NCBI GenBank assembly: GCA_964636385.1
Contig: CAZWSC010000060.1
Coordinates: 1 to 24,653 of the forward strand
Direction of reading: 5' to 3'
DNA length: 24,653 nt
Source: CAZWSC01 sp964636385
Lineage (GTDB): Bacteria; Eisenbacteria; RBG-16-71-46; CAIMUX01
Shown: positions 1 through 6,516 of the stretch, piece by piece
Numbering within the stretch: the first letter of the stretch is position 1
Layout of the letters: each line of letters begins with the position of its first letter
Notes under the pieces: generated by a model
Told to the model about the DNA's origin: nothing
Seen by the model: only the letters and a program-made list of their open reading frames with translations
Database searches by the model: none
Translations under genes and position numbers: made by a program

Positions 1-924
1 GACGAGGTGACGCAGGTCGCGCAGCAGGTCCGCCAGACCCTGGACGTTGACCAGCGGCAGCGCCCCGACAGCCCGGTGACGAGGCTGGTCCTGGCCGGCG
101 ATGCAACCCGCGCCGGGGCCATGGCGCCTCTTCTGGAGAACGAACTGGGCCTGCCGGTAACGGTGCTGGATCCGCTGGAGAACCTCGACTGTCCCGGGAA
201 CGACGGGAACCTCAGGCCACAGGCGGCGTCGCTGGTTCTTCCCATAGCCCTCGCACGGAGCGCGAACAGGGAGGGCCTCCTGCACCTGGGGCGGAGACAC
301 GGGCGGCCGGCGGCGAAGGGGCACATTGTCGCAGCGTCGGCCCTGATCTGCGCTGCCCTGGCCATGACCTGGGTGCAGGGGCTCCATCAGGAGCGGACGG
401 CGCGGCTGAGGGCGGAGCTGGCTTCCATCACCCTGGCTGCCTCGGGGCACGACATCACACACGCGGGGGGACACGGGTGGATGGAGCGAAGCGATTGGGC
501 ACAGGTATCGAGGACGACAGCGGCCAGTCCCCTGACGTGGCTGTCCGCCACCCTTCCGGACGGGATGAGCCTCGCCGAAGCGGATATCCGGCGTGGGCAG
601 GACTCCTGGAGGATCGACTTCAGGGCGCAGGTCACACACCCCGAAAGGCTGGCTGCCTGGTTCTCCCGGCTGGATGCCGCATCGCAGGCCGGTCCCGGCG
701 ATGAAGCTGCCGGCGCAGGCGGCCCTGAGGCAGTGATGGGAAGCGGCCGCCCACCTGCCCGACCGGCTGATGCGGCGCTCCTGGCGTGGCCCGCGCTCAG
801 GGCGGTGTGGGCCTTCGATCCGGCCGTACTGGATCTGGTGATTGCGCCTCCGCTTGGAATCGTGGCAAGAACCCGCGCGCCGGAGTACGTCTCAGGGACG
901 GTGCACCTCCGAGGCGAGCCATGA
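1..924 (+). CDS. PilM-PilN fusion (GspL-like) inner-membrane assembly protein, 5' partial
   Basis: The reading frame is open to the left edge, so the N-terminal part lies outside the window; the GTG at 7 is unlikely to be the real start. The first ~80 visible residues look like the C-terminal lobe of the actin-like ATPase PilM: an LVLAGDATR segment, then a 'LENELGLPVTVLDPLEN' segment typical of PilM, EpsL and GspL. One membrane helix follows (about residues 106-123 counting from base 7), then a short Arg/Glu-rich coiled-coil-like stretch and a periplasmic ferredoxin-like region containing 'SPLTWLSATLPDGM', as in PilN. PilM and PilN are usually separate in type IV pili, whereas GspL of type II secretion joins the same parts in one chain, so this has GspL architecture. 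It would recruit the assembly ATPase to the inner membrane. Its stop overlaps the next start by an ATGA, which suggests translational coupling. Confidence 0.72.
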   Translation, partial: DEVTQVAQQVRQTLDVDQRQRPDSPVTRLVLAGDATRAGAMAPLLENELGLPVTVLDPLENLDCPGNDGNLRPQAASLVLPIALARSANREGLLHLGRRHGRPAAKGHIVAASALICAALAMTWVQGLHQERTARLRAELASITLAASGHDITHAGGHGWMERSDWAQVSRTTAASPLTWLSATLPDGMSLAEADIRRGQDSWRIDFRAQVTHPERLAAWFSRLDAASQAGPGDEAAGAGGPEAVMGSGRPPARPADAALLAWPALRAVWAFDPAVLDLVIAPPLGIVARTRAPEYVSGTVHLRGEP

Positions 925-1934
925 GTGCGAACGGAGCAGGTCCGGGCGCCGCCCCGGCGTGGAAGGTGTGGCTCAGGCGGGTCGCAGCGATGACGAGGCT
1001 CTTCCTCGTGATCGCCCTGGTTTCCGCGGGGGTGCTCGTGTTGCAGACGGTGCGGGCTGTCCAGGCGATGCGGCAGGAACAGGCGCTGATGCGCAGCATC
1101 GCGCAATGGGATTCGCTCTCCTCGAGACTGCCCCAGGAACCCCCCGGCGATGCGACTGCAGCAGACCTCGGCGCCTATCCGCACGACATGGAGATCGCGG
1201 AGGTCCTGCTGGATCTGCGCCGCATGCTCGAGGCTGCCGGGATAGAGGACTACAGGTGCGCCCTGGTCCCCTCGCATGATCCGGAATCGGGCGCTCCGAA
1301 TCACGGCGAACACACCTTCAGCGCCGGCCGCTGGGACAGGCAGCTCATACCTGACGAGCCCGCGGATGCGGAGCTGCCGATGTCGATACTCGACTGGATG
1401 GAGCCTCTGGATATCCCCGACGAGCTGGAGGAGTGGAGGTTCGCGCTGGAGCTTCAGGCAGGCTTTGCGCGGCTCATGGCATTCCTGCTGAGACTGGACG
1501 AGGCGCCGGGGCTGTGGTCTTCGCCGCGGGCCAGGATACGGCCGGGCGAAGGCCGCATTGAGGCGGAGATAGTCCTGCGCGCGTTCGCGGAGAGGGTCGG
1601 GGCGCTGAAAGGACTTGAGGATCATCCGGCGGAGAACGCCGACTGCATCGTACCGGGCCCCTCGCCTGCCGGCCGTGCTGCGGAGGAACCGCTGCGGGAT
1701 CCGTTCCGCCATCGTCCACCTGCCGCCCGCAGGGTGGAGGGGGAGTACGAGGCGCCGAAACCGCCCCCGCTGGGGGCCATACGGTGGGATCCGGGTCCAT
1801 CCGTCTGGATGGAGGGGCGTGTCGTGCGCCCGGGTGAGAGGGTCGGAGACTGGGTGCTGGTCGAGGTCCTGCAGGATGCCGCAGTAATGAGGCACACCAG
1901 CGGCCGTGTGGCCAGGGTGAAGGCTGGTTTGTGA
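921..1934 (+). CDS. PilO/PilP-like (GspM/GspC-like) alignment-complex protein
   Basis: The ATG at 921 overlaps the preceding stop, giving 337 residues; the frame is open further upstream but that part overlaps the previous gene. The chain has a short cytoplasmic N-terminus, one membrane helix (about residues 26-45), and a coiled-coil-like segment rich in Gln, Arg and Glu. A periplasmic region with PilO-like spacing follows, then a Pro-rich linker. The linker begins at a 'RDPFR' motif, the hallmark preceding the PilP/GspC homology domain. The end, 'GERVGDWVLVEVLQDAAVM', fits the small beta domain by which PilP or GspC contacts the secretin. Read this way, the protein joins PilO and PilP roles and links the inner-membrane platform to the secretin encoded next. 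Similarity is structural in style rather than strong in sequence, so the subunit name is an inference. Confidence 0.62.
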   Translation: MSANGAGPGAAPAWKVWLRRVAAMTRLFLVIALVSAGVLVLQTVRAVQAMRQEQALMRSIAQWDSLSSRLPQEPPGDATAADLGAYPHDMEIAEVLLDLRRMLEAAGIEDYRCALVPSHDPESGAPNHGEHTFSAGRWDRQLIPDEPADAELPMSILDWMEPLDIPDELEEWRFALELQAGFARLMAFLLRLDEAPGLWSSPRARIRPGEGRIEAEIVLRAFAERVGALKGLEDHPAENADCIVPGPSPAGRAAEEPLRDPFRHRPPAARRVEGEYEAPKPPPLGAIRWDPGPSVWMEGRVVRPGERVGDWVLVEVLQDAAVMRHTSGRVARVKAGL

Positions 1935-1965
1935 AGGCCTGGTCGTGAAGGCTGGTTCGTGAAGG
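1917..1965 (+). repeat. Three tandem 14-bp units plus a partial fourth, across a stop codon
   Basis: The units are GTGAAGGCTGGTTT (1917-1930), GTGAAGGCCTGGTC (1931-1944) and GTGAAGGCTGGTTC (1945-1958), followed by GTGAAGG. The first unit encodes the last residues of the PilO/P-like protein, and the TGA stop (1932-1934) lies at the start of the second. The remaining units fill the gap before the secretin. The array looks like replication slippage; no regulatory role can be shown. Confidence 0.85.
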
Positions 1966-2001
1966 AATCCGGGTCAGCGGGGACAGGCAGGGGGAGGAGC
2001 C

Positions 2002-3960
2002 ATGGAGAAGGCGTCGGGACAGAAGACCGGGGATGTGACACGGGTGAGTGAGCCGGGGTGTGAGGCGATGGCCGTGTGGCGCCGCAGCGCTGCCGCGACG
2101 CTTCCCGTGGCCTTGCTCTGTCTGGCACTCTGCCTTTGCGGTGTGCAGGCATGGGCTTCCTCCGCACGGACGGGGGCGGTGCACACAGGCGGGGTAGTGC
2201 CGGGAGGAGAACGGACGTGGGTCCTGCTCGCCGGGCGCCTGCAGCCCTCCGAGCCTGAGCGGGCGGTCAGGATGCGGCTGCAGGGACTCACCGTCGCCGA
2301 GGCGCTGCGCTACCTCTTCGACGGCACGGATGTGCATCTCATCGCATCGGACACGCTGGCGGAGCCTTCCTGGGGCGAGCTGGAATCACCGGCGATCGCG
2401 CCGGCGTTCGAGCGGATCATGAGCCGGCACGACCTTTCGTGGAGGGCGGAGGGTAATACCGTCCTTGTCGACAGACGCGAGTTCCGGACCATACGACTGA
2501 ATTATGTGCAGGAGGAGAACAGTCCCTTCTGGGATGAACTCGAGCCGGGTCTCCGCGGACTCCTCTCCCCCGAGGGGGAGCTGGTGGTCCATCGCCGCAG
2601 CGGGATCCTGGCCGTGAACGACCGCCCGGGCGCCCTGCGGAGGCTGGAGCAGTTCGTCGATGCCCTGAAGGAGGATATGGCGAGGCAGGTGAACCTCGAG
2701 GCGAACATCATAGAGGTGATGCTGAGCAGGGAGTCGGAGATCGGCGTCGACTGGAGCGCCGCCGCGTACAACTGGGAAGGTTTCACAGGGGGGACTTCCT
2801 CCGGGAATCTGGCGGAGCTGTCCACGGCAAGTGGTACCGGCGTCTTCCAGATGGGCCTTGTGAAGACCGACAGGATGCAGGCGCTGCTGGATTTCCTGCA
2901 TCTACAGGGGGACGTGAGGGTCGTGTCGCGCCCGCGGGTTGCCGCCATGGGGAATGAGAAGGCGGTGTTCAGGGCCACGGAGAACATCCCCTACTACGCC
3001 CTGGATGTCTTCAGCGGCTCGGGACGCGATCCGTACACACAGTACAGCATCGAGTTCAGGGAGGCGGGCGTTGTCATGGAGGTACTGGCCCGCGTGGGTT
3101 CGGACGGCGCCGTCATCCTGCGCGTGCGTCCCACGGTTTCCTCGCTGACAGGCTATACGGCATCCCTTCCAAATCTCCCTCCACAGCCGATCATCGACCA
3201 GAGGGAGACGGAGACGACCGTGCGGATCCGCCAGGGGGAGACACTCGTGATCGGCGGGCTTATACAGGAGCGGGAAGTGTTCGAGACGACGGGGATTCCG
3301 ATACTGTCGCGCATACCCCTCCTCGGCCACCTGTTCCGCAACACGCGCACCGGGAAGTCGAGGCAGGAGCTTGTTGTATCGGTAACTCCGGCGCTGGTTG
3401 AGGACGCATTCATGACCGCGGTGCACGAGAACCAGCGGGCCGTCCTGACTTCTGCGCCATGGAACGTGCCCGGAACGGCCGGCGACCTGGCCGCCTGGGA
3501 GCACAACCGGGCCCTGGATGCGTACATGGCGGGCGACCTCCCGGCAGCCCGGCGGCGCGCCGAGCGCGCGGTATCGCTGGCGCCGGCGGAGACGGCGCCA
3601 CGCATGAATCTCGCAGTCTACCTGGCGGTCAACGGGGACCTTGCCGGTGCGCGCAGGGAGCTGTCCGCCCTGGATGCGGACGCGAGGGCCGGGGTGTGGG
3701 CCGAGGTGAACCGGGCTGCCCTCTCGATGCTGCAGGCGGACGGCCGCCCGCACCAGCCGCGGATCGCATCCGGGGTGGATCTGGATCCGCAGGCCAGGAC
3801 CGTCGCCGCCCTGAACGAGTCGTCGAGGCTGGAGCGGCTGGGGCTGACCGAGGAGGCCAGGGCTGTCGTGGAGGAGGCACGGCGCATGCTCCCGGCCGGT
3901 GCCAGGGAGATGCGGCAGATGCTGGATGCGAGGGAGGCGGAGCTGCCGGAGCGCAGGTGA
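2002..3960 (+). CDS. Outer-membrane secretin (PilQ/GspD family) with C-terminal TPR-like extension
   Basis: 652 residues. The ATG at 2002 has a GGGGAGGAG site just upstream; an ATG at 2068 is an alternative start nearer the signal peptide. Order: signal peptide hydrophobic core (about residues 32-52), a secretin/TonB short N-terminal-type domain (about 90-165, 'LTVAEALRYLFDGTDVHLIA'), one N-type ring domain (about 165-225), and the secretin barrel domain (about 228-466). The barrel domain has 'RQVNLEANIIEVMLS', 'VVSRPRVAAMGNEKAVF' and the classic end motif 'ILSRIPLLGHLFRNTRTGK'. It would form the multimeric outer-membrane channel for a pilus or secreted substrate. About 185 residues follow the barrel, with helix pairs resembling TPRs (from about 498, 'ALDAYMAGDLPAARRRAERA'). 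Secretins normally end shortly after the barrel with a short S-domain, so this tail is unusual. It follows the alignment proteins on the same strand. Confidence 0.93.
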   Translation: MEKASGQKTGDVTRVSEPGCEAMAVWRRSAAATLPVALLCLALCLCGVQAWASSARTGAVHTGGVVPGGERTWVLLAGRLQPSEPERAVRMRLQGLTVAEALRYLFDGTDVHLIASDTLAEPSWGELESPAIAPAFERIMSRHDLSWRAEGNTVLVDRREFRTIRLNYVQEENSPFWDELEPGLRGLLSPEGELVVHRRSGILAVNDRPGALRRLEQFVDALKEDMARQVNLEANIIEVMLSRESEIGVDWSAAAYNWEGFTGGTSSGNLAELSTASGTGVFQMGLVKTDRMQALLDFLHLQGDVRVVSRPRVAAMGNEKAVFRATENIPYYALDVFSGSGRDPYTQYSIEFREAGVVMEVLARVGSDGAVILRVRPTVSSLTGYTASLPNLPPQPIIDQRETETTVRIRQGETLVIGGLIQEREVFETTGIPILSRIPLLGHLFRNTRTGKSRQELVVSVTPALVEDAFMTAVHENQRAVLTSAPWNVPGTAGDLAAWEHNRALDAYMAGDLPAARRRAERAVSLAPAETAPRMNLAVYLAVNGDLAGARRELSALDADARAGVWAEVNRAALSMLQADGRPHQPRIASGVDLDPQARTVAALNESSRLERLGLTEEARAVVEEARRMLPAGAREMRQMLDAREAELPERR

Positions 3961-4089
3961 TAGCCGGAGCTGATTGCGGCTTCCCGGCAGGTAGATCGGA
4001 CCATGAATCAACCGGGAGCCTTGTCGCCTTCTGGTCTCTCATGGTCTTCCACGAACTGGCGGTCGCTTGGTGGGTGTTCGTCGAGGCCG

Positions 4090-4644
4090 CTACCTGACTC
4101 GACGGGTGATCACCTTGACAACATCATCCCTGCTCGCTTCACCCCGCAGAGCAAGTCCATCGGATGTAGAGAAGACCTTGTCGGGCCCGGCAGATAGAAG
4201 GCTTACGGCTCCTCCTGCCCCGGCATTAGCTGAACCGACCCTTCCGTAGACGACGCGATACGGAGTGCCCCACGCATCCACCAGTCCCGTGTACTGGCCT
4301 CCTTCGGATTGGGCGACCACATAGGAAGCTCCAGCCCGGACGCCCTTTTCAAGATATGGTCCGTCCCAGCCGGCCAAGTCTCCTGGATCCTGATAAAGAC
4401 TGCTGAACACTACCAGATCCTCTCGCTCGTTGGTGTTACCGGTGTAACCTTCGGGCCAGTAGCCTGTGTCGACGTAGTACTGAGTAAAGGCCGTGGATAT
4501 GGCCTCCATGTCGGCGATGACCCGGGTGACCTTGGCCTTGGCCACCTCGCGGATCACCATCGGTGTCAGGATTCCTGCGAGGATTGCCAGTACGGCGATG
4601 ATGACCACCGCTTCGATCATGGTGAAACCGGCTCTAAGCCTCAT
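4090..4644 (-). CDS. GspG-like type II pseudopilin / type IV pilin-like protein
   Basis: 184 residues; the start ATG (4642-4644) is preceded by a GGGAGGAAG site. The N-terminus is a short basic leader ending in Gly6, followed by Phe7 and Glu11 (position +5 of the mature protein). A long hydrophobic helix runs to about residue 31 and then a polar helix. This is a textbook class III prepilin signal for PilD/GspO peptidase cleavage between Gly6 and Phe7. The C-terminal part has 'DAWGTPYRVVYGR' and 'SLLSAGPDKVFSTSDG', which resemble the GspG strand and calcium-loop region. It is convergent to the secretin, so it is probably transcribed separately but works in the same machine. No prepilin peptidase, platform protein or assembly ATPase is visible in the window. 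Confidence 0.87.
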   Translation of the reverse strand: MRLRAGFTMIEAVVIIAVLAILAGILTPMVIREVAKAKVTRVIADMEAISTAFTQYYVDTGYWPEGYTGNTNEREDLVVFSSLYQDPGDLAGWDGPYLEKGVRAGASYVVAQSEGGQYTGLVDAWGTPYRVVYGRVGSANAGAGGAVSLLSAGPDKVFSTSDGLALRGEASRDDVVKVITRRVR

Positions 4645-4999
4645 TGCTTCTTCCTCCCTGCGTGTGCTGATCGCACCGATTCCTCATTGGCACCGAAGAC
4701 CGGAACGGGTGTGAGACTCCTCCCGAACCATTGGAACTCCTCAGGATGTATCGGCTTCCGCGTACTGCGCCTTGAGTTCCTGGATGCAGTTCCTGCGGTC
4801 CGGGCGGGGCGGCATCCCGCGGCCGGCACCGTGACCAGGCCGGAGGCCGCAGCGTCCTGAGACACGGTTTCCATCGGCGTGATTGACATGACACCCCTCA
4901 GGTCGGTAGAGTGGTCGCGATCGACCACCGGTCGCCCATGATGCCGGATCCCCACGGTTCGGGTCATACGGTGGCCATGACCACCAGAGAAAGGAGCGT
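4645..4999. other. 355-bp divergent intergenic region, no convincing gene
   Basis: This lies between the divergent pseudopilin gene and the membrane protein gene, so it should hold promoters for both. I cannot assign a convincing -35/-10 pair. On the minus strand an 82-codon frame (4641-4889, ATG after GAGGGG) ends in an ATGA overlap with the pseudopilin start. Its product is low-complexity and matches nothing I recognise. A second minus frame ends with the protein-like stretch 'NCIQELKAQYAEADTS' (stop at 4741), possibly a decayed gene. Neither is annotated as a CDS. Confidence 0.5.
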
Positions 5000-6328
5000 A
5001 TGCGCAAAGCGTTGTTGGCCCTTCTGGGCCTCTCCGTTCTCGTAGATTTGGTGCTGGGTTCGTGGGCCGGCGCCGCCTGGGAAAGCTACGTGAACACCTG
5101 GTTGCCCGATCTGAGGTTGCTTGCCGGCGCCCAGGCGGATGATGTCCGGCTTCTGGGCCTCGTCCTCGGGCTGTGTCTCCTATGCTACGCGGCCATTCAG
5201 ATCCTGGCGATGGTGTGGATCCGCGCTGAGAAGGAAGAAGGGCTGACCCTGGCCCTGGTGTTTGGCGGATACCTGATCGTCAGTTCGGTCGTCACATTCC
5301 TGGTCTTCCAGGGCAGGATCGAGTTTCTGCTGATGGACGGGCTCAGGGGAGCCTTGATGACCGTGTTTGCCGTGGTGCTTAGGAATGAACCGTCGACGAT
5401 CCGCGTCCTCAGGTTGCCTGATGGACGCAGGCGGGCTGTGCGCGACGAGCGCCAGCCGGCTGTGAAAAGGGAAAGACCGGCGCGAAGGCGGAGTTCTGCC
5501 AGGTCCTCCGAGAGGGACTACAGGCACATGGACCGCACGGCAGCCCGGAAGTCCGGCGAGTCGGCCCGGGGGGAAGGCGAGAGCCGGCCTGGCCGCACAC
5601 GCCGCAGGCGTCCCGACAAACGGGATGAGCAGGCCTCCCCTCCGGAAGCAGAGGGTGGGAGGACTCATCTCAGACCTGTCGTTACCGGAAAGCCGGTCAA
5701 GCAGAGGTCGCGTCCGGTCTCAGGCAGTGCAGCGGAGAAGGAAGCACATGGGCGCCGCAGGTCATTGGACCGGCGACCCCCTGATGTGCCGTCCGAGACC
5801 GATCCGGCACGGAGGACAGCGAACCGTTCCAGAACCACCGAGGAGCTGCTGGCGGAAGACGTCGCGAGTTACAGGCGACGTTCGTCCTCAGTCGGCGACA
5901 ACCCGCTGGCTGTTGTAGTTCGCGGAGATCTGGATGGTCCAAGGACGCCTCCGATGACTGCGGGCAGTCTTCACAACGGAACCGGCCGGGACTCCGGCGG
6001 GAGGACCTCGTCCGAGGATGAGGCCCCCGGCACCAGTCGGAAACGCCGCCGTCGCCGTCGTCGACCTCGCAGTCAGGAAGGCGACCCGGCCGGCCAGGAT
6101 CGCGACGAGGATGACGGTGAGATCGCCACTCAGGCGGACTCTCAGCCGGTATCCGGAGCAGGGAGAGAAGACCCCAGGCGCGACGCAGACAGGGAAGGCC
6201 CTGCCATCACGGATGCGCTGGACATGCTGAGCATGCTGGAGCCGGGGGATGACGATCTCGATGACGACGGGCCCGCATTCGGCCGCAGTCGCCGACCGGA
6301 TCGCCGCCGGACCGGCAGGAGCCGGTAG
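5000..6328 (+). CDS. Four-helix membrane protein with long Arg-rich disordered tail, function unknown
   Basis: 442 residues; ATG at 5000 after AAAGGAG. I do not recognise a family. The first ~130 residues hold four predicted membrane helices (about 4-22, 50-73, 82-104 and 113-127), with the loop between helices 1 and 2 carrying 'AAWESYVNTWLPDLR'. The remaining ~310 residues are low complexity, rich in Arg, Ser, Asp, Glu and Pro and almost without hydrophobic residues. They include a run of Arg with Lys (about bases 6039-6070) followed by an acidic stretch, and end in another Arg-rich segment. Such tails in other proteins bind nucleic acid or acidic polymers; here that is only a possibility. 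It is a single gene, divergent from the pseudopilin and convergent with argS. Confidence 0.75.
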   Translation: MRKALLALLGLSVLVDLVLGSWAGAAWESYVNTWLPDLRLLAGAQADDVRLLGLVLGLCLLCYAAIQILAMVWIRAEKEEGLTLALVFGGYLIVSSVVTFLVFQGRIEFLLMDGLRGALMTVFAVVLRNEPSTIRVLRLPDGRRRAVRDERQPAVKRERPARRRSSARSSERDYRHMDRTAARKSGESARGEGESRPGRTRRRRPDKRDEQASPPEAEGGRTHLRPVVTGKPVKQRSRPVSGSAAEKEAHGRRRSLDRRPPDVPSETDPARRTANRSRTTEELLAEDVASYRRRSSSVGDNPLAVVVRGDLDGPRTPPMTAGSLHNGTGRDSGGRTSSEDEAPGTSRKRRRRRRRPRSQEGDPAGQDRDEDDGEIATQADSQPVSGAGREDPRRDADREGPAITDALDMLSMLEPGDDDLDDDGPAFGRSRRPDRRRTGRSR

Positions 6329-6385
6329 ACAAGTCCGGCAGCCGCGACGTGAGCGGAGTCTTCTCTTAGGTCTGAAGAGTGCGAA

Positions 6386-6448
6386 CCGGGGATCGCCCCG
6401 GATGACATCCTCCGGCATTGCCCGGACCCAGGACCGGGGGGAGGATGT
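6386..6448. terminator. Candidate bidirectional terminator hairpins between convergent genes
   Basis: Two inverted repeats sit between the ends of the membrane protein gene and argS. The first is CCGGGG-ATCG-CCCCGG (6386-6401), a tight six-pair stem with a four-base loop. The second is ACATCCTCC (6405-6413) paired with GGAGGATGT (6440-6448) around a GC-rich 26-base loop. Neither has a clear T-tract. Confidence 0.45.
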
Positions 6449-6516
6449 GTCAGCCCACGAAGCGCCGCCTCGGGCGACGGCCGCCGGACAGGCAGGTCAG
6501 GCCAGGGGCGGCGTTC

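Noticed and set aside
387..1895. A 502-codon open frame on the minus strand
   Set aside because: It is antisense to two overlapping pilus-type genes, its product is Arg/Pro-rich without domains, and such frames arise from high GC in third positions.
2902..4011. A 369-codon minus-strand frame opposite the secretin 3' half
   Set aside because: The plus strand carries unmistakable secretin motifs; the opposite frame has no domain and is a mirror of codon bias.
4641..4889. An 82-codon minus-strand gene coupled by ATGA to the pseudopilin
   Set aside because: There is a plausible ribosome site and overlap, but the product is low-complexity and the ATGA arises simply because the pseudopilin starts Met-Arg. 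Not enough support.
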